NCBI RefSeq assembly: GCF_036543075.1
Contig: NZ_JAZHPF010000016.1
Coordinates: forward strand, 11,018 to 75,017
Source of the DNA: Deinococcus sp. YIM 134068
Lineage (GTDB): Bacteria > Deinococcota > Deinococci > Deinococcales > Deinococcaceae
Length of the DNA: 64,000 nt
Reading direction: 5' to 3'
Part shown: positions 11,598 through 20,797 of the stretch, in pieces
How positions within the stretch are numbered: the first letter of the stretch is position 1
How the letters are laid out: each line of letters begins with the position of its first letter
Notes under the pieces: generated by a model
Databases searched by the model: none
What the model saw: only the letters and a program-made list of their open reading frames with translations
What the model was told of the DNA's origin: nothing
Made by a program: the position numbers and the translations under genes

Positions 11598-11726
11598 GGC
11601 GGGACCCGTGGTGCCGCGCCGCCTCACCCCCGGACCGCACCGGGTCCGCCCGCCGCCCGGAACTCGGGACCCTCTCCAGGGAGGCGCGGGAACGAAAAGA
11701 TGAGGCCGAACATCCATTCAACCTGG

Positions 11727-11742
11727 GACCCGAACTCGGGTC
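11727..11742 (+). promoter_or_regulatory. 16-bp palindrome before the malE-like gene
   Basis: GACCCGA and TCGGGTC separated by two bases, 48 bases before the ATG at 11790. It may be an operator or a leader hairpin; there is no T-run. Its sequence differs from the operator at 10517. Confidence 0.4.
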
Positions 11743-11789
11743 TCATATCGGCCAGCGGGGCGCGAGCCGGCATGGCCTGGAGGAGTGCT

Positions 11790-12979
11790 ATGAAACGAGT
11801 GGTCTTTCCGCTGTTGACCCTGAGCCTGCTAGGAAGCGCTTCCGCCGTGAACCTGACGATGTGGACCTCCGCCGAGTCGGCGGTCGAGTTGGCGTGGATG
11901 CGGGCGCAGGTGGCCGCGTTCGAGAAGAGCACGGGGAACAAAGTCACCATCGTGAGCGTGCCGTTCGCGCAGACGCAGGACAAGTTCATCCAGAGCGCGC
12001 CGAAGGGGCAGGGGCCGGACCTGATCGCCACCGAGCCGCACGACCGGCTGGGGCGCTACGCCGCCTCGGGCGTGATCGAGCCGCTGGACCGGTACGTCAC
12101 CTCGAAGACCAGGACCGATTACGACAAGACCGCGCTGGGTGCCTTCACCTACAAGGGCAAGCTGTTCGGCCTGCCGCTGAGCGCCGAGGCGGTGGCCCTG
12201 GTCTACAACAGGAAGCTGGTGCCGGGGGCACCGACGACCTGGGCGGCGGTGCTCAAGGCGGCGCAGGCCAACACCGGCAGCGGCAAGTTCGGCTTGCTAT
12301 TCGATGTCACCGAACCCTACAAGAGCTACGGCTTCGTCAGCGCGTATGGCGGGTACGTGTTCAAGAACACTGGCGGGACGCTAAACGTGAAGAACGTGGG
12401 CCTGGGCAACGCGGGGACGGCGAGGGCGCTGGCATTCCTCAACGACCTGCGCTACAAGTACAACCTCGTGCCGGAGGGTTTGAGCCAGGACGCCGCGAAG
12501 AGTGCGTTCGTGGACGGGCGGCGATGTTCTACACCGGACCCTGGGACATGGAGGACATCAAGAAGGCGGGCATCGATTACGGGATCGTGAACTTCCCGAC
12601 GCCTCCCGGCGCGACCGGCAAGTGGAGTCCGTTCGTGGGGGTGCGGGCGGTGCTGGTGAACGCCTACAGCAAGAACAAGCCGGCGGCGGTGGCGCTGGCG
12701 CGGCAGCTCACAGGTCCCGACGCGCAACTGTCGCATTACACGGCGAGCGGGACGATTCCGGTGAGCCTCTCGGCGCGCTCCCGCCTCAAGAGTGACCCGA
12801 TCGTCGTGGGCTTCGGGCGGGCGATCAGCGCGGGCACCTCCATGCCCAACGTGCCGGAGATGGGAGCGGTGTGGGGTCCCTGGGCCGCCGCGACGGCGCA
12901 GGCCGTGCAAAAACCCAACCAACCCTACGCCGACCTGCTCAAGAAGGCGGTCGCCGAGATCAACTCCAACATCAAGTGA
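11790..12979 (+). pseudogene. Maltose-type ABC binding protein, frameshifted
   Basis: A solute-binding protein of the MalE family, about 396 residues if intact, with signal peptide (cleavage after GSASA) and ribosome binding site GGAGGAG. The frame is correct to about 12525 (ends AKSAFVDG), then the continuation (AAMFYTGPWDMEDI to the stop at 12979) is in another frame. The junction is a GGCG-rich stretch: loss of one GGCG/GCGG unit, or of one G, explains it. Binding-protein hallmarks GKLFGLPLS, YNRKLV and MFYTGPW are all present across the two frames. Either a recent slippage mutation or a sequence error; as written no full protein is made. Confidence 0.85.
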
Positions 12980-13018
12980 CGAGCAAATGACAAGCAAGTG
13001 ACAAGCAAGTGACAAGGA
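12975..13018. repeat. 11-bp tandem repeat at the malE-like stop codon
   Basis: Four units of AGTGACAAGCA with small changes. The first contains the TGA stop of the binding protein gene, and the last merges into the AAGGAGG ribosome binding site for the next reading frame. Confidence 0.85.
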
Positions 13019-13024
13019 GGGAGC

Positions 13025-13340
13025 GTGCCCCGGAACGGTGGACTGGAAGCCCCTCTCCCGTCCACCTTCCGGCTGCTCCCCGCCCCCGGCGGCTGCCCAC
13101 CGCACGTCCCGCCTCGACCGGGGGCCGGGGGCCACTGTTGTTCCCTCCCGCGCCCCGCCTCCCGAGGGCACACGCGGGGCGCTGCTGGCCGTGCCCGTGC
13201 TGGCCCTGCTGCTCGGCTGGCGGCTGGCGGATGGCATGAGCGAGGGAGGGGTGAGGCGTCAGATTTTGGGGATGAGGGGCTTTCGGGTGATCTGCAAGGA
13301 GATCGGCAGAGCGAGTTGGAACGCGGGAACGAGCGACTGA
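13025..13340 (+). pseudogene. Remnant of a malF-type permease start
   Basis: A GTG at 13025 follows AAGGAGG, as expected for the next gene of a malEFG operon. In a different frame, 13155-13250 reads PPPEGTRGALLAVPVLALL-LGW, a Pro-rich cytoplasmic tail plus a first membrane segment, as seen in MalF-type permeases. After that nothing permease-like remains and malG is absent; coding resumes with GH13 at 13493. I infer a deletion that removed most of malF and all of malG. No insertion sequence is visible at the junction. Region 13260-13490 holds no recognised gene. Confidence 0.5.
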
Positions 13341-13492
13341 AGCGCCGGCTGGCGAGAAAGAGTTGGCCTACACGTCGCGGAAAAAGCCTGGGGTCTCCGG
13401 GTCCGGCTCAGCTCGTCGCAGGGTACGAGAAGCTTGTGAGCCTGGCCCGATTCCCGTGCGAAGCGGGCATCCCCGCAAGGAGGGCGACCAGC

Positions 13493-15034
13493 ATGACATG
13501 GAGGAGCGGGAAGACAGTTGACCAGGCCGCCTCCGCTGAGACCTTCGCGCAACGCGAGCGCGATTGGCGCAACGGGGCGATCGTCTATCAGGTGCTCGTC
13601 GACCGGTTCGCACCGTCGGTACGGCTGGACGCCAAGCGCGACCTCTATCCACCGCCCAAAGTGCTGCGCGACTGGTCGGAGGTGCCGCACCCCGGGACCT
13701 ACCTGGCCGACGCACAGCTCAACAGTCAGGAACTCGAGTTCTGGGGCGGTGATCTCGCCAGCCTCAGCCGTCGGCTCGACCATGTGCAGCACCTCGGGGC
13801 CGACGTGCTCTACCTGAATCCCATCCACCTGGCCTACACGAACCACAAGTACGACGCCCTGGACTTCCAGATGGTCTCCCCGGAATTTGGCGACCGGCAG
13901 GACTTCAGGGGCCTGGCGCGCGAGGTGCACGACCGGGGCATGAGGCTGGTGCTGGACGGGGTGTTCAACCACATGGGCCGCAACGCACCGATCTTTCAGG
14001 ATGCGCTCAAGAACCCGGCGAGCGTGTGGCGGGACTGGTTTGCCCTCGGCCCACAGTACGCGGGTGGCGCGCGGGTCTGGACCGGCTACCACAACCTGCC
14101 GGAGCTGAATCTCGAACACCCCGCCGTCCGGGACCATCTCTACGCCGACCCCGAATCGGTCGTCCGCAGCTATCTCCGGGACGGGGCCGACGGGTGGCGC
14201 CTCGACACCGCCTTCGAACTGGGCCATGCCTACCTGCGCGACCTGACCCGCGCGGCGCACGAGGAAAAGCCCGGCTCCCTGATCGTCGGCGAGATCAACA
14301 ACTACCCCGATGCCTGGCTCCAGTCCATCGACGCGGTGATGAACTTCACCCTCCGTCACCTCGTGCTGGACATGGCCGCAGGCGTCATCTCTGCGGCGAC
14401 CGCTGGCCGCAGGATCGACCGGTTGGTCCGCGACGCGGGCATCGAACCGCTGCTCAAGTCCTGGGTGGTCATCGACAATCACGACATCCCGCGCATCGCG
14501 ACCCAGCTTCCCAGGCTCTCGCGCCGCCGCCTGGTCCAGGCCCTCCAGTTCACGCTGCCCGGTGCCCCGAATATCTACTACGGAAGCGAGGTCGGGATGG
14601 TCGGCGGGGCGGACCCCGAGAACCGTGCGCCGATGCGCTGGGACCTCGTACACGCCGACAACCCGGAACTCGTGTGGATCAAAGGGTTGATCGGGATGCG
14701 AAAGCAGCACCGGGCGCTGCGCATAGGGGAGTTCCGGCTGGTCGAGTCGGACCGTTTCCTCGCGTTCGAGCGCTACACCGAGCGGGCGCTGGAGACGGTG
14801 GTCGTGGTGGCGAACCCGTCCGGCGCGGCCCTGACCGACCGGGTGCTGATCGCCAACGCGGGCCTGATGGACGGCACCCCGATGGTCGATCTGCTGAGTC
14901 CCGTGAACGGGCCGCCCGCAGGCACGGTGGACGCGGCCTGCCTGACGGTCACGGTTCCCGCCGAAACCGTCATGGTCCTGATGCCCCGCGAGCAAGCGTT
15001 GGGGGGGTACAGCCGGTACAAGCGAATCCTTTAG
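13493..15034 (+). CDS. GH13 alpha-amylase family glycosidase
   Basis: 513 residues, no signal peptide, so probably cytoplasmic. GH13 regions: DGVFNHMG, GWRLDTAFE (nucleophile Asp), VGEINNY (acid/base Glu) and VIDNHDIPRI (third carboxylate). Opens with NGAIVYQVLVDRF and ends with a short beta domain. Likely hydrolyses imported maltodextrin or cyclodextrin; exact specificity cannot be read. The ATG follows AAGGAGG by 9 bases; the longer open frame upstream is not conserved. It is downstream of the broken binding protein and permease, so its substrate supply by that route is lost. Confidence 0.93.
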   Translation: MTWRSGKTVDQAASAETFAQRERDWRNGAIVYQVLVDRFAPSVRLDAKRDLYPPPKVLRDWSEVPHPGTYLADAQLNSQELEFWGGDLASLSRRLDHVQHLGADVLYLNPIHLAYTNHKYDALDFQMVSPEFGDRQDFRGLAREVHDRGMRLVLDGVFNHMGRNAPIFQDALKNPASVWRDWFALGPQYAGGARVWTGYHNLPELNLEHPAVRDHLYADPESVVRSYLRDGADGWRLDTAFELGHAYLRDLTRAAHEEKPGSLIVGEINNYPDAWLQSIDAVMNFTLRHLVLDMAAGVISAATAGRRIDRLVRDAGIEPLLKSWVVIDNHDIPRIATQLPRLSRRRLVQALQFTLPGAPNIYYGSEVGMVGGADPENRAPMRWDLVHADNPELVWIKGLIGMRKQHRALRIGEFRLVESDRFLAFERYTERALETVVVVANPSGAALTDRVLIANAGLMDGTPMVDLLSPVNGPPAGTVDAACLTVTVPAETVMVLMPREQALGGYSRYKRIL

Positions 15035-15058
15035 AGCGTTTGACAGACGGCCCTGTGT

Positions 15059-15093
15059 TGCGCTCAGGGTGACCATCCTTCTTTCGTCAACTG
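15059..15093. repeat. Half copy of the palindromic element found around the response regulator
   Basis: TGCGCTCAGGGTGAC followed by CTTCTTTCGTCAACTG matches the reverse complement of the left half and left flank of the element at 35908-35973. Only half is present. Confidence 0.7.
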
Positions 15094-15136
15094 CGCTAAA
15101 GGTTGGGCCAGGGCCAGCTTCAGGGGCGCTTCGGGG

Positions 15137-15142
15137 TAGGGT
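15137..15142 (+). promoter_or_regulatory. Leaderless -10 box of the methyltransferase-like gene
   Basis: TAGGGT, 7-base spacer, GTG start at 15150. Confidence 0.5.
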
Positions 15143-15149
15143 GTGGCAC

Positions 15150-15716
15150 GTGCCCTCTGGACCCGAAGAAACGAACCTCCGCGTCATCCTCGGCGCGGGC
15201 GAGCAGCGGTGGGACGGCTGGATTCCCACCCAGCGGGAGGACCTCGACCTCCTCGACCGCTCGACGTGGGTGGCATGGTTCGGGGAGCGCCGGGCCGACG
15301 CCCTGCTATGCGAACACGTCTGGGAACATCTGACCGAGGACGAGGGCCGCGCCGCCGCCCGGCTGTGCTTCGAGTTCCTGAACCCCGGTGGCTTCCTGCG
15401 CTGCGCCGTCCCTGACGCCAACTTCCCCGCCCCGGAGTATCAGCGCACGGTGCAGGTCGGAGGCCCCGGCCCCGCCGATCACCCCGCCGCCGATCACAAA
15501 ATCGTGTACGACGCCCGCCGTTTCGTGGACGTGTTTCAGAGCGCAGGCTTCGAGGTCGAACTGCTCGAATACTGCGACGAGGACGGACGGTTCCACTCTC
15601 ACCAATGGGACGTGAGGAGCGGTCCGGTCTACCGCTCTCTGCTCTTGGACCACCGCAACCGGGGAGGCGGGCTCGGCTTCGTCTCGCTCATCGTGGACGC
15701 GAGGAAGCCAATTTGA
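15150..15716 (+). CDS. Class I SAM-dependent methyltransferase-like protein
   Basis: 188 residues. Contains NLRVILGAGEQRWDGWI at the start, LLCEHVWEHL in the middle and GGFLRCAVPDAN, which is the layout of Methyltransf_11-like proteins annotated as predicted SAM-dependent methyltransferases (E-H-V-W/L-E-H is the post-II motif). The glycine-rich SAM loop is weak, so activity is uncertain. The GTG at 15150 is chosen because TAGGGT lies exactly 7 bases before it (leaderless); an upstream ATG at 15069 would run through the half repeat. Substrate unknown. Confidence 0.75.
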   Translation: MPSGPEETNLRVILGAGEQRWDGWIPTQREDLDLLDRSTWVAWFGERRADALLCEHVWEHLTEDEGRAAARLCFEFLNPGGFLRCAVPDANFPAPEYQRTVQVGGPGPADHPAADHKIVYDARRFVDVFQSAGFEVELLEYCDEDGRFHSHQWDVRSGPVYRSLLLDHRNRGGGLGFVSLIVDARKPI

Positions 15717-15784
15717 GGGGGTTCGTCAGGGCGATGTGTAGAGGGCAAGCGTTGCCTGCCGCCCCCCACCCGGCCTCCCCGCAA

Positions 15785-15943
15785 ACGCTTGATGTGAATT
15801 GTGAATTAGGCAAAAGGAGTGTTGTCGCCGTCTGGGAGAAGGGCGAGCTTGGCTCGCCACCCCTCTCCCCAGCCCTCTCCCGCAAGGGGAGAGGGAGCAA
15901 AAAGCACATCTGGGACGCTTATCTCTTTATCCACATCAAGCGT
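15785..15943. repeat. MITE-like element, copy A with terminal inverted repeats
   Basis: Ends are ACGCTTGATGTG and CACATCAAGCGT, perfect 12-bp inverted repeats. Inside are GGCGAGC-TTG-GCTCGCC-type and CCCTCTCCC-GCAA-GGGGAGAGGG palindromes. It fills the spacer 15717-16009, which has no gene. Confidence 0.85.
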
Positions 15944-16009
15944 CGCAAGGGGGAGCAGCAAGAAGCCCCGCCGTGAGCCGTTCACTCTAAGGCTGACCTG
16001 ACCGCTCCC

Positions 16010-16834
<825 letters not shown>

Positions 16835-16931
16835 CACCTCAGCATGATCTCTCCCGGTCGTGGACACTACAAAGGCAAGATCAGCCACTTCGCCGATGCC
16901 CTCCCCCGGACTCCCGTGTTTTCCTGGCCGG

Positions 16932-17486
16932 ATGCGGCGCATTCTCGTGATTGGAACGACGGGCAGCGGCAAGACGACCCTCGCGCGGGCCATCGCCGCC
17001 CGGCTGGGTGTGCCGCACGGCGAGCAGGACGCGTGGAACCACCTCCCGAACTGGCAGGAGGCCCCGCTCGAACAGTTCCGCGCCGGGGTGGACGCCTTCA
17101 CCGCCCAGCCCGCGTGGGTGATGGACGGCAACTACAGCAAGGCCCGCGACCTGGGCTTATCACGGGCCGATACGCTCGTCTGGCTGGACTACCCCGCCCC
17201 GGTCGTCTTTTGGCGACTCCTGCGAAGGACACTGAGGCGCGGCCTGACGCGCGAGGAACTGTGGAACGGCAACCGCGAGCGGCTGGGGGTGAACCTCCTG
17301 ACGCGGGACGGGATTCTGGCGTGGTTCTTCCGCACCCACTGGCGGCGGAGGCGGGAGACCCCGCAACTCCTCGCCGTGTTCCCCCACCTCCACGTCGTCC
17401 GGCTGCGTTCCCCCCGCGAGGCCGACCGCTGGCTCGCCTCCCTCAGCCCTGAAGGAGGAGTCGCCCGCCCGCCGCATCCAGCGTGA
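16932..17486 (+). CDS. Adenylate kinase-like P-loop NTPase (topology modulation type)
   Basis: 184 residues. P-loop GTTGSGKTTLA at residues 8-18, then WVMDGNYSKARDLGLSRADTLVWLDYP, as in small kinase-like proteins annotated FlaR/topology modulation protein. Substrate unknown. The ATG at 16932 is taken because the P-loop strand begins directly after it, as usual; the longer upstream part is not conserved. Its 3' end overlaps the convergent GH13 gene by 44 bases. Confidence 0.85.
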   Translation: MRRILVIGTTGSGKTTLARAIAARLGVPHGEQDAWNHLPNWQEAPLEQFRAGVDAFTAQPAWVMDGNYSKARDLGLSRADTLVWLDYPAPVVFWRLLRRTLRRGLTREELWNGNRERLGVNLLTRDGILAWFFRTHWRRRRETPQLLAVFPHLHVVRLRSPREADRWLASLSPEGGVARPPHPA

Positions 17487-19275
17487 TCTCGCCGCCCGCT
17501 AGAGTCTCGGCGCTCAGCCCATCGCGCCACTCGCCCGCCGGGAGGGTCAACGTGACCGGGTGCGCCTCCCCACGCCGACTGGCGATCACGGCGGCCCGCT
17601 CGGTGCGTCCGTCGGCGTGCGTGTACTCGCGTAGGAAGGCGAGGGCGTCGGCCTCCGCGTGGATGAGGCGGAGGTTGCCCTCGTGGAGAACGTGCGTCGC
17701 CCGGCGGAGGTGGATGAGCGCCTTGACCCGCGCCCGCAGCTCCGTGTCCCACTGTCGCTCGTCCCACGGCATCGTCTCGCGGCACCACGGCATGTTGCCC
17801 GGCGTGTGCTGGCTGAGGCCGATCTCCGTGCCGTAGTAGGTGCAGGGCACGCCCGCGTAGCCCATCAGCAGCGTGAAGGCGGCGAGGAAGCGCGTCCGGT
17901 CATCCCCGACCCGGAACAGCGCCCGCGCGATGTCATGCGATTCGAGCAGGTTGAACATGCTCAAGGCGACCTGCGGCGGCAGCGCGTGGTAGGCGTCCCA
18001 GAGGATGTCCGCGAGTTCGTGCCCGTCCATCCGGCTCGGCTCGCGCATGTGCGTTTCACCGCTCATCCACTGCATGACGGGCAGGCCGAAGCCGTGGTAG
18101 TTCATCGCACCGTCCTCGCCCTGCCCGTTCAGCGCGTGTTCGGGGTCGTAGAAGCGTTCGCCGAAGACGTAGGCGTCGGGCCTCACCTCGCGGGCCGCCT
18201 CCTTCAGCGCCCGGTGGAGTGGCAGGTTGTCCTCGTCGGTGCCGCCCACGCCGATCATGTGCGCCACGTCCAGCCGCCAGCCCGCCGCGCCGCGCCGCAG
18301 CCAGTGGCGCACCACGCTCTCCTCGCCGCTGAAGAACTCGCCCACCGCGAACTCGTTGCGGTAGTCGATCTTCGGCAGCGTCGGCACGTCGAAAAAGGCG
18401 TGGTACGGCGGCTTGCCCGGCTCGTCCCGCCAGGTGAAGAGGGCACGCTCGGGGGCGTCCTCGTTCTCCAGCGCCGCCTGAAACAGCGCGTTCTCGTTCC
18501 CCATGTGGTTGAACACGCCGTCGAGCACGATGCGGACGCCCACCCTATCCGCCGCCGCCGCCAGCTCCTCCCACGCCTCGTCCCCTCCCAGGTGCGGGTC
18601 CACCCGGCGGTAATCGGTGATGTCGTAGCGGTGGTTCGACGGGCTGACGAAGATCGGTGTGAGCCACAGCGCGTTCACCCCGAGGTCGGTGAGGTATGGC
18701 AGCGCCTGCGTCACCCCCTGAAGGTCGCCGCCGTAATGGGCGTGAACGTCGCCCGACCGCGTGAGCGGCGTGCCCCACTCCACATGCTCGACCGGGCGGC
18801 CCATGTACGCGTATTCGCCCGTCCGCACGTCGTTCGCCGGGTCGCCGTTGCGGAAGCGGTCGGGGAAGACCTGATAGAAGACGCTGCGCCACGCCCACTC
18901 GGGAGAGATGTGCCCCGCGAGATATTGGAACCAGTTGCGAAAGCCCCGCCGCGAGTGGTGCAGCCCCAGCCTTGTGAGGTTGAGGTGATCGTCCGGGAAG
19001 AGGAGGAGCCACGCATACCGCACCCGCGCCTCGTGGACGGGCAACTCGGCCTCGAACCAGCGGCCTTCCCCCTCCAGGCCCCCCATCTCAGCACTGACCT
19101 CCCGCGCCGGGATCAGCTCGATCTCGCCCACGCGCACGAGCTTGAGCTTCACCCCCGTCACGGGCAGCGTCACGCGCACCCGCACGCGCACCGTCTCGCC
19201 CAGCCCCGCGCCCAGCCGCTCGGTGTAGCCCGGCGTGTGGTCGTGTTGTGCCTCCTGCGTCCAGTTCGTGTTCAT
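17443..19275 (-). CDS. GH13 neopullulanase/cyclomaltodextrinase-like enzyme
   Basis: 610 residues. An N-terminal beta domain (about 1-120) precedes the GH13 barrel, the layout of neopullulanase/maltogenic amylase enzymes. Barrel motifs: VFYQVFPDRF, LDGVFNHMG, GWRLDVAHMIG (nucleophile Asp), VFGERFYD (acid/base Glu), NLLESHDIARAL. The C-terminal beta domain ends at the stop. No signal peptide, so it degrades imported oligosaccharides. TTGGAGGG lies before the ATG. A strong inverted repeat sits in its 5' leader. Confidence 0.92.
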   Translation of the reverse strand: MNTNWTQEAQHDHTPGYTERLGAGLGETVRVRVRVTLPVTGVKLKLVRVGEIELIPAREVSAEMGGLEGEGRWFEAELPVHEARVRYAWLLLFPDDHLNLTRLGLHHSRRGFRNWFQYLAGHISPEWAWRSVFYQVFPDRFRNGDPANDVRTGEYAYMGRPVEHVEWGTPLTRSGDVHAHYGGDLQGVTQALPYLTDLGVNALWLTPIFVSPSNHRYDITDYRRVDPHLGGDEAWEELAAAADRVGVRIVLDGVFNHMGNENALFQAALENEDAPERALFTWRDEPGKPPYHAFFDVPTLPKIDYRNEFAVGEFFSGEESVVRHWLRRGAAGWRLDVAHMIGVGGTDEDNLPLHRALKEAAREVRPDAYVFGERFYDPEHALNGQGEDGAMNYHGFGLPVMQWMSGETHMREPSRMDGHELADILWDAYHALPPQVALSMFNLLESHDIARALFRVGDDRTRFLAAFTLLMGYAGVPCTYYGTEIGLSQHTPGNMPWCRETMPWDERQWDTELRARVKALIHLRRATHVLHEGNLRLIHAEADALAFLREYTHADGRTERAAVIASRRGEAHPVTLTLPAGEWRDGLSAETLAGGEITLDAAGGRLLLQG

Positions 19276-19296
19276 GTCCGTCCCTCCAAGAGAAAC

Positions 19297-19345
19297 CGCC
19301 CGGCACGTCGTCCCCACATGCGTCATGCGGAGGTCGTGCCGGGCG
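19297..19345 (-). promoter_or_regulatory. Long-arm hairpin in the leader of the GH13 gene
   Basis: Perfect 11-bp arms CGCCCGGCACG (19297-19307) and CGTGCCGGGCG (19335-19345) with a 27-base loop that itself contains repeated CATGCG/CATGC. It lies between the gene ending at 19400 and the GH13 ribosome binding site. No T-run, so it is a leader structure or attenuator rather than a plain terminator. Confidence 0.6.
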
Positions 19346-19399
19346 GGCAAGCGTTGCCTTCAGGTTGTTCCCAGAGTCTGAGGGGAAGGCCGCGCCGGG

Positions 19400-19750
19400 T
19401 CAAGGGGGGGAGGTCCGACCTCCTGGGTGTGGGGTCCCGGCGGACCGCGCGGTGGCCGTCCCCCTCTCCGGGAACCACGTGTGGAACTGGCCTCCGACGA
19501 AGTACAGCCGCTGCCGCTCGTCCTCGTCGGCCCGCAGGGGAGAGTAGCTCGCCCGGTAGACCTGACCTCCCGCCGAGAGCAGCACGGGGATGAGCACGTC
19601 GGGTTCCCCGTGGGGGGTGGTGAAGGCGAGCGTGCCCACCGGGATTTGCGCGTGTTCGGAGGCGATGACGAAACCGACGTGGCGCTGCTGTCCCACATAG
19701 AGGACCTGAATTCGCACAGGTTCGGTTCGCCTCACGCCTTGATTTTCCAT
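19400..19750 (-). CDS. Hypothetical protein, 116 aa
   Basis: The first about 95 residues look like a compact beta-rich protein (VRIQVLYVGQQRHVGFVIAS, then VGTLAFTTPHG and LYFVGGQFHTWFPE); the last 20 are Pro/Gly/Thr-rich and probably unstructured. Family not recognised. It is upstream of the GH13 gene on the same strand, with a hairpin between, so co-transcription is possible. Confidence 0.6.
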   Translation of the reverse strand: MENQGVRRTEPVRIQVLYVGQQRHVGFVIASEHAQIPVGTLAFTTPHGEPDVLIPVLLSAGGQVYRASYSPLRADEDERQRLYFVGGQFHTWFPERGTATARSAGTPHPGGRTSPP

Positions 19751-19947
19751 TCATGGAAGGGGCGTGCTGTAGCTTTTCCGACTCTCTTGTAGAGGCTTCG
19801 GCGCATTCCAACCGCTACCGGGCCGGGGAAGACGAGAACCGCCGATGACCCGGCCCTCGGACCTCCGCCCGCCTCCGCTACGGGGACGAAATGCCGCGCC
19901 CGTCGTTCTCGTCTCTCCGATCCGTAGCTCTCGGTACAGAGCAACAC

Positions 19948-20035
19948 CTTCATCTGCCGACCCCAACTTGCCTTCCTGCCGATTACATGTAACACTTCAT
20001 CTGTCCTTCAAGTTTTCTAACCGTCGCTTCATCTG
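19948..20035 (+). promoter_or_regulatory. Control region of the GntR gene: three CTTCATCTG repeats and a palindrome
   Basis: CTTCATCTG occurs at 19948-19956, 19995-20003 and 20027-20035, all in the same orientation. TTACATGTAA, a perfect palindrome, lies at 19983-19992 over a possible promoter (TTGCCT 19968-19973, 16-base spacer, TAACAC 19990-19995). These are candidate binding sites. The rest of 19751-20052 holds no gene I can support. Confidence 0.45.
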
Positions 20036-20052
20036 TTGTCCGGTGGGTCCTT

Positions 20053-20733
20053 GTGCCTGCCCGGATGGAAGGAGGTGTCGCCAGCCTGTTTCAACCCATC
20101 GCCAGCGCGCGGGTCGTGGACGCGGTGCGGGAGCGGTTGCGCTCGGCCATCCTCTCCGGGGACCTCACGCCGGGAAGTCGGCTGAGCGTGCCCGGACTCG
20201 CGCGGCAACTGGGGGTGAGCCGCTCGCCCGTGCGGGAGGCGGTGCTGCTCCTCGTGGGGGAGGGGCTGGCGGTGGAGCACTCGCGGCGGGGGGTGGAGGT
20301 CGCGCGGCTGGACGTGCCGGGCCTGCTGGAGCTGTACAGCCTGCGCGCGGCGGTGGAGGGGCTGGCGGCCTGTCTCGCGGCGGAGCGCATGGGCGGCCCC
20401 GACCTCGCGGCCCTGCGGGGAGTGCTGGACGCCCAGGGCGCGGCGGCGGTGGCGGATACCCGCAGCTTCCGGGAGCTGGACGCCCGCTTCCACCAGATCA
20501 TCGTGCAGACGTGCGGCAACGCGCGACTGGCCCGCCACGCCGAACTCCTCGCCCGCGAGATGCGGCTCGCTGGGCCGCTGTTGCTGAACGACGCCCGACA
20601 CCTGCGCCGCAGCCACGAGGAACACCGCGAGGTCGAACACGCCCTGCGGCAACGGGACGGCCCCGGTGCCGAGGCGGCCATGCGGGCGCACCTGACCCGT
20701 GTGGCGGGAGCGGTGCGGGCGCATCACACGTAA
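20053..20733 (+). CDS. GntR family regulator with FCD domain
   Basis: 226 residues. Winged helix-turn-helix: AVRERLRSAILSGDLTPG-SRLSVPGLARQLGVSRSPVREAVLLL. The FCD ligand domain has the metal-binding pattern (ELDARFHQIIV, RRSHEEHREVEHAL, AMRAHL). GTG start at 20053; ATG at 20065 is a reasonable alternative. It stands 65 bases before the branched-chain amino acid binding protein gene, same strand, so it probably controls that transporter in response to an organic acid or amino acid. Confidence 0.9.
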   Translation: MPARMEGGVASLFQPIASARVVDAVRERLRSAILSGDLTPGSRLSVPGLARQLGVSRSPVREAVLLLVGEGLAVEHSRRGVEVARLDVPGLLELYSLRAAVEGLAACLAAERMGGPDLAALRGVLDAQGAAAVADTRSFRELDARFHQIIVQTCGNARLARHAELLAREMRLAGPLLLNDARHLRRSHEEHREVEHALRQRDGPGAEAAMRAHLTRVAGAVRAHHT

Positions 20734-20742
20734 GGGTAAGCC

Positions 20743-20773
20743 TTCAGCCATCAGCTTTCAGCCATCAGCAACC
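20743..20773. repeat. Heptad tract, unit CAGCCAT
   Basis: CAGCCAT, CAGCTTT, CAGCCAT, CAGCAAC in 7-base phase between the GntR gene and the binding protein gene. Confidence 0.8.
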
Positions 20774-20797
20774 ATTCTTCCACTCAAGGAGACAACC

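Noticed and set aside
13259..13492. Remnant of an IS3-type transposase (SELERGNERLKRRLA looks like the leucine-zipper part of OrfA)
   Set aside because: Only about 15 residues resemble it, no second reading frame, no inverted ends and no catalytic DDE motif are visible.
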